This document shows, in pieces, positions 7,929-16,700 of a stretch of 64,000 bases of DNA. Within the stretch, counting starts at the first letter, position 1; each line of letters opens with the position of its first letter. Made by a program: the position numbers and the translations under genes. This DNA comes from Poriferisodalis sp965214215 (lineage in GTDB: Bacteria > Actinomycetota > Acidimicrobiia > Acidimicrobiales > Poriferisodalaceae), in the NCBI RefSeq assembly GCF_965214215.1, contig NZ_CBDCBD010000002.1, forward strand, positions 310,001 to 374,000. Direction: 5' to 3'. Under the pieces are notes generated by a model. It was not told where the DNA came from. It did not search any database and was given only the letters and a program-made list of their open reading frames with translations.

Positions 7929-9395
7929 TGTATCGGGTATGAAATTGCTGGTGTCTCGGGCGCTGGCCGCTGTCGGATCGTAGGTTCGCGGTTGCCGGGT
8001 TCGGGGTGTCGAGGAGGAACAGCTAGGGCAGGCCGATCTACACGTTGAGCTGCGAGCTCGTGTTAGTACTTGGCCGCCCCTGCGACTGGCCCGGCTGCGC
8101 TGCGAGCGCGAATCCGTTTTTGTCGTGTCCGCCCGGCGGTTCCTCGATCCGTAGTTGGAGAGGAGACGCTGCTGTGGTGCGTCATATCGGGATGGATGTG
8201 CATCGCTCGTTCGCGCAGATCGCTGTCGAGCAGGACGGGCTGGTGCGCGACGAGGGCAGGATCGGGGTGCGCCCGCAGGACCTGCGAGCTTGGGCGGAGG
8301 AATTCCTCGAGCCTGACGACGAGATCGCGCTCGAGGCGACGACGAACTCCGATGCGATCGCGGTGATGCTGCGCGACGTCGTGGCCAGGGTGGTGGTGTC
8401 CAATCCGCGCAAGACCAGAGCGATCGCTGAGGCGAAGGTGAAGACCGACAAGGTCGACGCCCGCATCCTCGCTCAGCTGTTGGCGGCCGATTTCCTGCCC
8501 GAGACGTGGGTGGGGGACGAGCGGACCGCGATGCGGCGGCGGCTGGTGGCTCGACGGACTCATCTGGTGCGTCAGCGGACCCGGCTCAAGAACCAGGTGC
8601 ATGCCATCTTGTCGCGCAATCTGGTGCCGACATGCCCTCACGCTGATCTGTTCGGCGGCGTCGGCCGCCGCTGGCTCGCAGCCCAGGCGCTGCCCGCCGA
8701 TGAGCAGCGCAGCGTCGACGCGTTGTTGCGCCAGCTCGATTTCGGCGGCGACGAGCTCGCCGAAGTCGAGCGCGACATTGCAGCCGATGCCGTGGAGGAC
8801 CCTGTGATCGCTCGTTTGATGACGGTTCCGGGGATCAACGTGGTCGTCGCCGCGTCGATTGTTGCTGCGGTCGGCGACTTCTGTCGGTTCGAGTCTCCCG
8901 ATCGCCTCGTGTCCTATCTCGGGCTGAACCCCCGGGTCAGCCAGTCCGGCAACCGGCCCGCAGCCCACGGCCGGATCACCAAGGCCGGTCGTGCCCAGGC
9001 CCGCGGGATGCTCGTCGAGGCCGCGTTCTCGGCGTCGCGTGCCCCGGGCCCGCTGCGAGCGTTCCACCGACGCATCAACCAGCGCCGCGGTTTTCAGATC
9101 GCAACCGTGGCGACCGCGAGGAAGATGACGGTGCTGTGCTGGCACCTCATCACCAAAGACGAGGACTACGCGTTCGCCCGCCCCAGCCTGGTCGCGCACA
9201 AACGCCGAAGCCTCGAGCTCGCCGCCGGCGCCCCGCCTCGGCCCGGCCCCCACGCGGGGCCGTCGCGGGACTACCACATCAAACAGCTGCGAGACGCCGA
9301 GAAAGCCCTCGTCGAGCAACAAGAACACGCCTACGAAGTCCTCGTCGCCCACTGGCAGCCCCAACGCCCCCACACCAACACTTGACAATTTCATC
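7929..9395 (+). mobile_element. IS110-type insertion sequence inside an IS256 transposase
   Basis: The limits are inferred from the host gene: deleting these 1467 bp restores an IS256 reading frame across the junction. Subterminal inverted repeats ATGAAATTG (7939-7947) and CAATTTCAT (9386-9394) lie ~10 bp from one end and at the other. It holds one transposase gene and a long 5' noncoding part (7929-8173), where IS110-group elements are known to encode their bridge RNA. Ends are accurate to a few bp. Confidence 0.85.
8174..9385 (+). CDS. IS110-family transposase (DEDD recombinase)
   Basis: 403 aa from GTG 8174, with AGGAG at 8161-8165. The DEDD N-terminal domain starts HIGMDVHRSFAQIAVEQDG, has an acidic residue in IALEATTNSDAI, and KTDKVDARILAQLL further on. 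The C-terminal Transposase_20 domain has VPGINVVVAASIVAAVGD, then YLGLNPRVSQSGNRPA and a GRITKAGRAQARGMLVEAA segment containing the family Ser region. The frame is intact. Family members recombine DNA guided by a bridge RNA from the element's noncoding end. Confidence 0.93.
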   Translation: MVRHIGMDVHRSFAQIAVEQDGLVRDEGRIGVRPQDLRAWAEEFLEPDDEIALEATTNSDAIAVMLRDVVARVVVSNPRKTRAIAEAKVKTDKVDARILAQLLAADFLPETWVGDERTAMRRRLVARRTHLVRQRTRLKNQVHAILSRNLVPTCPHADLFGGVGRRWLAAQALPADEQRSVDALLRQLDFGGDELAEVERDIAADAVEDPVIARLMTVPGINVVVAASIVAAVGDFCRFESPDRLVSYLGLNPRVSQSGNRPAAHGRITKAGRAQARGMLVEAAFSASRAPGPLRAFHRRINQRRGFQIATVATARKMTVLCWHLITKDEDYAFARPSLVAHKRRSLELAAGAPPRPGPHAGPSRDYHIKQLRDAEKALVEQQEHAYEVLVAHWQPQRPHTNT

Positions 9396-10449
9396 CGTGG
9401 TGTACACGACTCGGCACAGCTCGGGCCGGAACTCCCCGAACGGCACGAACTCGTCCCAGGACTGCCGCCACGACCGGATCATCGCGGGGTAGGCGTCCTC
9501 CCAGTCGCCGGCCAACTGGGCGAACCGCGTCCGGACCTCCTGGGTCGGCCTGCACTGGTTCTCTTCCGCCGACGCGGATGACACCCCGAACCCTTCGGGG
9601 CCTACCCATGATGAACTAACGAGGTCTGCACCGTCGCTTCGGGCCAGGTCGCCCGGATCGAGGAGGGCAATCCCTTCAGCCCGTCGCAGCACACGAACCG
9701 ACGCGTCGGCGAGGCCGCGGTTCCGCAGCTCGGCCGGCATCGTCGCCCACTGGGTGGCGCCCTCGCCGCCTGCGGGTCCCAGCCACATGCCCAAAACGTC
9801 GCCTTCTCCTTGAAGATCCACGCCTATGGCGACATAGGTGGGCCGGTTCGCGACCTGGGAGTCGCAGGCCTTGACGACGATCGCGTCGAACCCAGCACCG
9901 CGTACACGGGGTCGAGCGGTGCGGTTCTGCCACGCCGCCATGTCGGCCACGATCCCCTCGGTGATCTTCGAGATCGTCTCCCGGCTCACCGAGGTGTCAT
10001 AGATCTCCTCGAGATGAGCCTGGATCTCGCCGGTAGTGAGCCCCTTCGCGTACAGCGAGATCACGTTGCCCGACAGCCCGTCCAGACGGCGGCGGTGCTT
10101 GCGCCGCCGTCACCCGCTCGAACGTCCCAGCACGATCCCGCGGAACCGCCAGCTCGACCTCGCCGATCTCGGTCTTGACAGTCTTGGGCGTCGACCCGTT
10201 GCGAGAGTTCCCCGACCCGCGGCCCGCAACAGCATGACGCTCATAGCCCAGATGCTCGCTCATCTCGACCTCGAGACCGGCCCGGGGCACCTGGCGCACC
10301 AGCCCGGTCAGCAAGCCTCCTTCGCCGGTCAGCTCCACGCCGTCCGCACGCGCCTGGGCCACCAACAGCTCAGCCCAGTCCTTCATCGCCGTCTCGCCGA
10401 CGGCCTCTCCCGCCGGCACCACCAGCATATTTTGATCAGCCGCAGACAT
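9396..10449 (-). pseudogene. IS256 (Mutator)-type transposase, N-terminal part, frameshifted and cut by IS110 insertion
   Basis: The minus-strand reading starts near 10449 (MSAADQNMLVVPAGEAVGE), runs through SEHLGYERHAVAGRGSGNSR and TEIGEVELAVPRDRAGTFE, then loses frame near 10094, where one extra base follows VT. The next frame continues ISLYAKGLTTGEIQAHLEE and IYDTSVSRETISKIT, then the catalytic core, and ends VVYTT at 9396, where the IS110 element begins. The rest is at 7844-7928. The gene is inactive. A near-identical 5' end occurs at 53838-53970. Confidence 0.88.
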
Positions 10450-10530
10450 GATCGGTCCCGGCCCGCAGCCCAACGCTGCGGACCCTCAGACCACGCCATT
10501 TACACAAACCTCTCGAGTGTCACTGTTGAT
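10384..10530. repeat. IS256-type right end, matched by a second copy at 53838-53970
   Basis: This stretch covers the first transposase codons and the outer terminal repeat (ACGCCATTTACACAAACCTC, 10494-10513). It shares most positions over ~125 bp with 53838-53970, including CCCAACGCTGCGGACCCTCA. Two related IS256-type elements therefore once existed in this window. No matching left-end repeat is visible near 5840-6521. Confidence 0.75.
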
Positions 10531-10752
10531 GTCGCCGGGGCTCCCAGCCAGGGGGTTACGGTCCGGTCCTGCGCTCGGCGATGACTCCACAATCTCTTGG
10601 TCGTGTGCCTGTTGTCAGACCTGTCGCGTCGAGCATGGGACCGGCAGGAGCGCTCCTGTCTTGAAGGGAGCCTGACTGTCTCGACTCGGTTGTGACGAAG
10701 CGCCCCTGCCGTCCCGGACCCACCGGAACATCACTTCGGCCAGGAGCACCCC
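10531..10752 (+). other. Noncoding 5' region of the second IS110-type element; possible bridge-RNA region
   Basis: This 222-bp stretch has no credible ORF. It contains a perfect 14-bp palindrome CAGGAGCGCTCCTG (10645-10658) and a TTGAAGGGAGC motif (10661-10671) resembling TTGACAAGGGAGC just after the transposase (11827-11839). Bridge RNA coding here is inference from the IS110 family; no covariance test was done. Confidence 0.35.
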
Positions 10753-11829
10753 ATGACACCGCGAGTCGGGGGAATCGACCCCCACCAAGACACCTTCACC
10801 GTCGGGATCGTCGACGCCCACGGCGTCGCGATCACTCACGACACGTTCGACAACACCGCCGTCGGCTACGGCGCTGCGATCGACCTGCTCGACGCCCACG
10901 ACGTCCGCCACGTCGGCGTCGAGGGATCAGCCAAGTGGGGCGCGGACGCCGCGATCGCACTCGCAGCGGCCGGGTTCGACGCCCGCTAGGTGCCCGCGTC
11001 GCGTTCGGCGGCGCAGCGCCGCAGCCGGCGGCTCGAAAAGACCGACGCCGTCGCGTCGGCCCGCGCGTTGTTGGTCGAGCCGACGCTGGGACCCGTGCAG
11101 ACGCTGGAGGCCTATGACCCTGCCGTGGCCGAGATCGAGGCCGTGCTCGAGCATCGTCGTGCTCTGGTAGCCGCACGCACGCTGGGTTTGCACCATGTCG
11201 CGGACCAGATTTCCAAGCTGCCCACCGAGACACGCGACCTGCTCACCACGACCGGCAAGATCGAAGCCCGGCTGCGCCGCCTCGAAGGGATCGACCCCGA
11301 CACATGCACGACCCCAGCCGGCAAATACCGGCTCTGCTGGCTCCAGAACTTCATCGACCAGGACAGCACAGCTCGCCGCGAGATCCTCCGATTGGAACGC
11401 CTCATCGACGAGCTGCTCGACAACCACGACACCACCCTGCGCGACGAGCCGGGCGTCGGCCCGATCTCAGCCGCGACGCTGCTGTGCGAGGTCGGCGACC
11501 CGACCAGGTTCGACCGCGAATCCAAGTTCGCCCGCTGGTGCGGCACCGGCGCCGTCGCGCTCTCCTCAGGCGAGGGCGCCGGCGATCCGGTCAAGCACCG
11601 GCTCGACTTCAGAGGCGACCGGCGCATCAACTCAGTGCTGCACATCGTGTCGGTCACCCAACAACGCACCCAGCCCGAAGCCATCGCCTACCTCGCCCGC
11701 AAAGCCGGCGAAGGCAAGACTCGACGCGAAGCCAGACGAGCCCACAAACGCCAACTCGCCAACCGCGTCATCCGCCGAATGTGGCGCGACGAAACCGCCC
11801 GAAACCAGCCCCTCGCACTCGCCGCTTGA
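10753..11829 (+). pseudogene. IS110-family transposase interrupted by an in-frame TAG
   Basis: The frame starts at ATG 10753 (MTPRVGGIDPHQDTFTVGIV) and has a TAG at 10987-10989 directly after AAAGFDAR. It then continues in the same frame for another 279 codons with KTDAVASARALLVEP, the DEPGVGPISAATLLCEVGD block and a typical Transposase_20 end. Family members have a short variable segment here, so one substitution (for example from GAG or CAG) explains the stop. The product would be truncated inside the DEDD domain unless the amber codon is suppressed. Most likely a recent nonsense pseudogene. Confidence 0.88.
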
Positions 11830-12018
11830 CAAGGGAGCGTCCGACAGTCCCCCGTCAGACGCCATCGACCGACAGTACCTGAAGTCACGCTGGTGATGGA
11901 CCTGTGACCGTAACGGACGGGCTGAGCGTTTCCGCAGGTCAGCGCCCGTTGGCGCTTCCCCCGAAGGCAACCCAGAGCGAAACCAAGTGGTTCAAGTCGG
12001 GTCCTGCTCTGCACCCTG
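11830..12018. other. Gene-free stretch at the right edge of the mobile island
   Basis: After the IS110-type gene, CTTGACAAGGGAGCGTC probably marks the end of that element. The rest up to 12018 shows no convincing gene, repeat or RNA to me. Confidence 0.5.
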
Positions 12019-12258
12019 CTACAAAAGAATCGTTGCGGTTGCAATCGCAACGACGATGCAGAGCGCCAAGACGGCGCTTACCTGCAATATCACGACGGCT
12101 GGCCGACGTTTTGGCATGAGCTGGTCAAAGTCCGCACGGGGCTCGCCAGCGAGTGTTCTTCGCTGCGGCACCGCGCGGCCCAACGCATAGTCCTGAACAA
12201 GCTTGGCAGCACTCACTGCCTCGATGGGCTCCGGGACGGGGCTGTGCTGGTCAGGCAT
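12019..12258 (-). CDS. Small possibly tail-anchored membrane protein, unknown function
   Basis: 79 aa. The N-terminal ~50 residues are hydrophilic. The C-terminal ~27 residues (from PAVVILQVSAVLALCIVV to the end) form one hydrophobic segment, so the product would be tail-anchored with its N terminus in the cytoplasm. Composition is protein-like, but there is no clear ribosome-binding site and no recognised family. It could be a real small gene at the edge of the island or a chance ORF. Confidence 0.4.
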   Translation of the reverse strand: MPDQHSPVPEPIEAVSAAKLVQDYALGRAVPQRRTLAGEPRADFDQLMPKRRPAVVILQVSAVLALCIVVAIATATILL

Positions 12259-12399
12259 CGGCGATGTGCAATGTTGCTGACACGCGGCCGTCTAATTCCA
12301 CATACCGACCCTAGCGTTCCGACAACAACCTGAGTCTGTGCCAGACCCGAGGCGAATCAGCCGACGACGGCCGTCCCTCGGTGCCCGGGGCCCGCTAGA

Positions 12400-12422
12400 A
12401 CGTACGTCATCGAGAAGTACGT
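12400..12422. promoter_or_regulatory. Dyad ACGTAC-N11-GTACGT upstream of the ddl-like gene
   Basis: A perfect 6-bp inverted repeat with an 11-bp spacer, 65 bp before the ddl-like start. It could be an operator. Between them a 14-codon ORF (12447-12491) overlaps the ddl start as ATGA, which may couple translation. Confidence 0.35.
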
Positions 12423-12487
12423 GACCAGTAGCGCCGCCGTGAGAACATGGCCCGCATGGAACGGCTGAGAATCCTGAGGGCGCGCCG

Positions 12488-13612
12488 ATGACCCGTCCTG
12501 GGGTCTGCTTCGGCGGGCCGTCCCCCGAGCACGACATCTCGATCCTGACGGGGTTGCAGGCCGTGCATGCGCTCGCCGAGGCTGGGCGCGATCCGGTGGC
12601 GCTGTACTGGTCGCCGGTCGGCACGTGGCACGAAGTGCCGCCTGATATCGAAGCGTCGGCCTTCGCCGAGGGACTGCCGCGCTCAGCAACGGAAATCGAA
12701 TTGGCCGCTCAGCCCGGCGGCGGGTTTGTGCGAGCCGAGCGGCGCCGTCGACCGCTGCCGGTCGGCGTGGTGGTCAACTGCTGTCACGGCGGCCCCGGCG
12801 AGGACGGCGGCTTGCCCGCCCTGCTGGACCTGGCGGGATTGGCCTACACCGGTCCGGGACAGCTCAGCGCAGCAATCTGCATGGACAAGCTGGCATTCAG
12901 CGGCGCCGCGGAATCCGCTGGACTCTCGACGCTGCCGCTCTGGCTGCTCACCGAGGATCTGCGGGGCGACGCCGCCGCAGCCGAGCTGTCGGAAGGGCCG
13001 CTCATCGTGAAGCCGCGTTTCGGCGGCTCGTCGATCGGCATCGAGATCGTCGCTGACCTCGCGACGGCACGGGCATTGACCCGGTCGTCGCCGCTGCTGC
13101 GTGACGGGGCTGTGGTGCAGCGGTACCTCAGCGACGTCATCGACCTGAACATCTCGCTGCGCACCTGGCCTGAACTGCGGTTGAGCGCTGTGGAGCGTCC
13201 GCTGCGCAGCGACAGCACCATCTACACCTACGCCGAGAAGTACCTCACCGGTGGCGGCGGCATGGCGACAGCGCCACGAGAGCTGCCCGCCAAGCTGCCC
13301 CCCGCAATTGAGACTGCGCTGCGCGCTGCCGCCGTCGAGGTGAGCCATCTTGTGATGGCCCGGTCCGTCATGCGCATCGACTTCCTGTGGGACGGCAGCG
13401 ACGACCCCACCGGGCTGTGGGTGAACGAGATCAACCCGATCCCCGGCTCTCTGAGCTGGTACTTCTGGTCCCACGAGGGCGACAGCCTCATCGAGCTGCT
13501 CGACGATCTCATCGCCGAAGCGCGAGACAAGCCCACTCGCCGATTCGTGACACAAGGCGCCGACGGCACGGCCCTGCGATCGGTGGGGTCCATCGCCACA
13601 AAGCTGGCGTGA
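12488..13612 (+). CDS. D-alanine--D-alanine ligase-like ATP-grasp protein
   Basis: 374 aa. It opens with GVCFGGPSPEHDISILTG, the Ddl N-terminal glycine loop with SPEHDIS in place of the usual SxEHxVS. It has HGGPGEDG, then IVKPRFGGSSIGIE of the ATP-grasp fold, VMRIDF, and ends with the Mg-binding VNEINPIPGSLS. Ddl joins two D-Ala with ATP to give the peptidoglycan terminal dipeptide. The ATG overlaps the stop of a tiny upstream ORF. The membrane Mur ligase ending at 5006 is the expected upstream partner, so this gene was probably separated from its operon by the island and may use a new promoter in 12260-12487. A second canonical ddl elsewhere is possible. Confidence 0.88.
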   Translation: MTRPGVCFGGPSPEHDISILTGLQAVHALAEAGRDPVALYWSPVGTWHEVPPDIEASAFAEGLPRSATEIELAAQPGGGFVRAERRRRPLPVGVVVNCCHGGPGEDGGLPALLDLAGLAYTGPGQLSAAICMDKLAFSGAAESAGLSTLPLWLLTEDLRGDAAAAELSEGPLIVKPRFGGSSIGIEIVADLATARALTRSSPLLRDGAVVQRYLSDVIDLNISLRTWPELRLSAVERPLRSDSTIYTYAEKYLTGGGGMATAPRELPAKLPPAIETALRAAAVEVSHLVMARSVMRIDFLWDGSDDPTGLWVNEINPIPGSLSWYFWSHEGDSLIELLDDLIAEARDKPTRRFVTQGADGTALRSVGSIATKLA

Positions 13613-13710
13613 CCTCGCGGCGGGTGCTCGCCGGTTGCGTCACCGCAGTACCGCTGTCAGTCGCGTGTAGCGGATCGAGACCCTCAGCGGGCGGCAGTGA
13701 ATCGCGCAGA
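13609..13710 (+). pseudogene. Possible 5' remnant of a lipoprotein gene coupled to the ddl-like gene
   Basis: A GTG at 13609 overlaps the ddl stop (GTGA). The frame begins TSRRVLAGCVTAVPLSVACS, which looks like a lipoprotein signal ending in a lipobox Cys, followed by a Gly/Ser-rich linker. It then runs antisense into the next gene without further protein-like content. I read it as the severed start of a lipoprotein gene; chance is also possible. Confidence 0.3.
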
Positions 13711-13718
13711 ACACCCGG

Positions 13719-14954
13719 TCAACGGCGCATCGAGGCACGCTGCACAAGCAGGGGTACATCGAGGCGTTGCGCGATGATGCGCTCAATGGTTGCGAGCAGC
13801 TCTTCCCTTGGAATATGGCTTGGAACAGCGGCAGCGTCGGAGTAGCTGCCGTATTCGCTGGCCAAGAGCGCCGAGGCCACTTGGCGCGGCATCCAGTCGG
13901 TGTCGACACCGATGCCGAGGTGACCTTCGGAGGGATCGATCCAACTGCGGGTGACTGCATCGGCCAGTTCGAAGCGTGCGATGTTTTCCAACGCGGCGTC
14001 GACTGGCAAGTAGAAGTCTTGCCCGTCGGCGAACGCCGCGTGGGCCTCAAGCAGCCGGTTGTAGCTGGTCTCGGCCCCGGTTCGGATCTCAAGATCATCA
14101 TGCTCATCGACGAGAGCCAGGGCGGCCTCACTCGGCGATTCAACACCCGTCAGCGAGAACCATGCCGCAAATTCCGATCCGTGATCAAATCCCCATCCGG
14201 CAACTCGGTCCGATTCGATTTCTTTCAATTCCTCAAACGTAGCCTGCAAGACCGGAAAGAGTTCAAAGCGTCGTCGGGCCTCGTCACGCTGAATGTGATG
14301 GTAGCGGGCATATTCTTCGATCTCGCACAAAGGATACTGTACCGAGAAGTGGCGCCTGCAACCCCATATGGAGTGCGTCGAAACAATGATCTCATTGCCA
14401 CAGGCCTCGCTGCGCAGATACCCGGCACCAGTCCCGATACTTATGCGTTCGCCGACATCGATGGGTCCTTCAATTTGCCGGTCTCCATAGTGCATCCAAA
14501 GTTCGCCTGACGACTCATCATACTGGAATCTCCCGCGAGGCAAGGCAAGGACTAAGCGGCTCGGCTCTTCTATAGTTGACGAGTAGGGAGTTTGAGAACC
14601 GATATATGCGCATCTGCCTTCAATTTCTAGCCTGCCCTCAATCAGCATCTCTTCGCTGTCGAAGCTGGTGAGTTCGTACATTTCATGGAAATCGGCCCAC
14701 GGCAGAGGCAGTACGTCGTCAGGATTTGGAGCGAAGATCACATGAGTCGTTCCGAGTGTTGTAGTGCTTGCGAACGTGGATGTCGGGACCTGTTCCGCAA
14801 TCACAGTGCCAAGGGGCTCATCATCAGCCAATCGGTACTGATCTTCCTGTTGGCGCGTAGCGCCCTGTGGAGTTGGAGCGCAACCCATCACGAGAAGTAT
14901 CGAACAGATCAAGACTCCTTTGGCGGCTCGGGAAACCCGCGACCGCATCGACAC
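13719..14954 (-). CDS. Putative lipoprotein, unknown function
   Basis: 411 aa. The N terminus (MSMRSRVSRAAKG, hydrophobic stretch, LLVMGCAP) has a plausible lipobox with Cys ~25, suggesting an exported, lipid-anchored protein. The mature part is acidic, contains several Cys and aromatic residues, and matches no family I recognise. A helical segment (ARYHHIQRDEARRRFELFPV) sits near the middle. GC content is visibly lower than in neighbouring genes and codon choice is more mixed, suggesting later acquisition. It converges on the ddl-like gene, with a possible gene remnant between them. Confidence 0.7.
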   Translation of the reverse strand: MSMRSRVSRAAKGVLICSILLVMGCAPTPQGATRQQEDQYRLADDEPLGTVIAEQVPTSTFASTTTLGTTHVIFAPNPDDVLPLPWADFHEMYELTSFDSEEMLIEGRLEIEGRCAYIGSQTPYSSTIEEPSRLVLALPRGRFQYDESSGELWMHYGDRQIEGPIDVGERISIGTGAGYLRSEACGNEIIVSTHSIWGCRRHFSVQYPLCEIEEYARYHHIQRDEARRRFELFPVLQATFEELKEIESDRVAGWGFDHGSEFAAWFSLTGVESPSEAALALVDEHDDLEIRTGAETSYNRLLEAHAAFADGQDFYLPVDAALENIARFELADAVTRSWIDPSEGHLGIGVDTDWMPRQVASALLASEYGSYSDAAAVPSHIPREELLATIERIIAQRLDVPLLVQRASMRR

Positions 14955-15051
14955 GGTGCCGACTACTTAGTTTCGCGATGCGGTGCCATTGGCATATTGT
15001 AGCCTTGCATTGTCGGAGTGGTTGGCTTCACTAAACACACGCGTCTGTCTG

Positions 15052-15432
15052 TCAAACGCACCATGGGTCATTGGGAGTGAGAAGCCAGTGCCATGCGAGC
15101 CAATGCAACAGAAGCGAACCCCAAGCCACCCACATCACCGGCTTCGATCCGATCAGCCGAGCGAAGACCAGCGAAGCGGCCATCGACCCGCACGCGACGG
15201 TCCAGCCGTACGGTGTGTTGGCAGACTCGTGGTACGGGTCGCACACCTCGAACACGTCTGTCAGCCACGGGACGAGAAACACCGCTACCACGACGATCGT
15301 TCCGAGAGCTACGGTCAGCAACCAGACCGCGACCCCTTCAACAGGTCCCAAACTGCGCATGGCGCTCAAGGAGCGCTCTCGAAGCATGGCGACCCGGCTC
15401 ACCAGTTGCACAGGTTGGGAGAGCGGAGACAT
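15052..15432 (-). CDS. Small membrane protein, unknown function
   Basis: Up to 126 aa; internal ATGs at ~15387 and ~15360 are alternative starts. Three hydrophobic helices are visible: VAVWLLTVALGTIVVVAVFL, then TVACGSMAASLVFARLI, then VMWVAWGSLLLHWLAWHWLL. A loop with DPYHESANTPYG lies between the first two. No family recognised. It is divergent from the Cys-repeat lipoprotein gene that starts at ~15494. Confidence 0.6.
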   Translation of the reverse strand: MSPLSQPVQLVSRVAMLRERSLSAMRSLGPVEGVAVWLLTVALGTIVVVAVFLVPWLTDVFEVCDPYHESANTPYGWTVACGSMAASLVFARLIGSKPVMWVAWGSLLLHWLAWHWLLTPNDPWCV

Positions 15433-15493
15433 CGCGAATGGAGGTGCCGGGTCCGTGGTCGCGGCTCGACGATGCCCTCGGGGTAACCGGGTG

Positions 15494-16585
15494 ATGGCAC
15501 ATGCTGCGCGAAGCAGCAGACTTCATTCGATGCCGTCCTGCCGCGATGCCAGCAAGACCACACACAACCTTCGAGGTCGGGTCGGCTTGGCAGCATCTCG
15601 TCGGCTTCTCTTGACGCTTGCTGCTGCGACGCTGTTGCTGGGATGCAGCGGATCGGATATCTCGGTCGCCGACGGCGGCACTGCTTCGGAGTCCGACCTC
15701 ACGGCGTGCGAGCGCGACCGTCTGGCCGCCGCCCTCGGCCTGATCGATGCCGCAGAACTGTCGCTGCCGCTCGAACCCGCCGACGAACCGCTGGCAGACA
15801 TCGCCAGGGACATCTGCGCGCTCGACAGCGGCGCTTCAGGCTCCGCAGCGACGCCAGACACCCGCGTGCGCACCCCTGCAGAGGAACGCGACGCGGCGTT
15901 GCCCGCGGCACTCGTGCGTGCTCCCGCGCTCTTCGATCCCTCCGACGCTCCGCCCGGAACCGACGAAGCGCTCGACGAGCTGTGGGTCGTGTGCGGGCAG
16001 GGCTCGGCCGCTGCGTGCAACGCGTTGCTGTTCGAGTCGCCCGCCGGCAGCGACTACGAGGCCTTCGCCTTCAGCTGCGGCGGACGCGAGAACCTGCACT
16101 GCAATGTGCTGCTCGGCGGACCCGGCGCCGATGCAGGCCTGCTGGGCGTCGAATTTGATCCCGCCTCGCCGGCCCCGGGAAACATCCCAGAACTGGACGG
16201 CTGGTGGACGGCGTGCGGGGAAGCAAGCAGCCGCGCCTGTGCGCAGCTCGTGCTGTCCGCGCCGGGTGGATCGGCGTATGCCAGCTTCGGTTGGACCTGC
16301 GGCGGCCGCACCAGGGGCGACTGTGCACTGTTGGTAGGCAACGACGGCGCTCCGCCTGCGCTCGCAGGTCGAACGCCGCACGACCCGCCGCCCGGCAACG
16401 ACGAGTACCTGGATCAGCTATGGGAACGCTGCGGCGCCGCCGATGCAACGGCATGCCGCGACCTGGCCACCTTCGGACCACCCGGAAGCGACTACGAGCG
16501 CTACGCCCTGTCATGCGGCTGGCGGGCAGTGAGAGCCTGCGCCCGGCTGTTCGCAGAACTCGCCACGGCGCCGACAGACCAGTAG
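15494..16585 (+). CDS. Lipoprotein with three Cys-rich repeats, unknown function
   Basis: 363 aa from ATG 15494; ATG 15530 is an alternative. A hydrophobic stretch ending LLLGCSGSD is a lipobox. The mature protein has a Ser/Ala/Glu-rich linker and then three ~95-residue repeats. Each has a first C followed by AxAC, a P-x-GS-x-YE-like block, and CGGR...C (third copy CGWR...C), that is four Cys per repeat. Their regular spacing implies disulfides outside the membrane. Each repeat is preceded by PPGTDE-, PGNIPE- or PPGNDE-like lead-ins. No function can be assigned. Confidence 0.75.
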   Translation: MAHAARSSRLHSMPSCRDASKTTHNLRGRVGLAASRRLLLTLAAATLLLGCSGSDISVADGGTASESDLTACERDRLAAALGLIDAAELSLPLEPADEPLADIARDICALDSGASGSAATPDTRVRTPAEERDAALPAALVRAPALFDPSDAPPGTDEALDELWVVCGQGSAAACNALLFESPAGSDYEAFAFSCGGRENLHCNVLLGGPGADAGLLGVEFDPASPAPGNIPELDGWWTACGEASSRACAQLVLSAPGGSAYASFGWTCGGRTRGDCALLVGNDGAPPALAGRTPHDPPPGNDEYLDQLWERCGAADATACRDLATFGPPGSDYERYALSCGWRAVRACARLFAELATAPTDQ

Positions 16586-16700
16586 CCGGAACTCACCGCC
16601 GCGGCACCTCCGCTCCGGGGTTCTGGCTCACCCCGCCGACGCGCCGCTGTGACCTCGGTAACGCCTGCCGTCTCAGTCGAACGACTGCCCGAGCGGGAAG

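Noticed and set aside
8063..9394. 443-codon minus-strand ORF over the IS110 transposase
   Set aside because: It is antisense to a well-conserved transposase and has shadow-frame composition.
10987..10989. TAG in the second IS110 gene as a pyrrolysine codon
   Set aside because: No pyl genes or methylamine methyltransferase context; a nonsense mutation is simpler.
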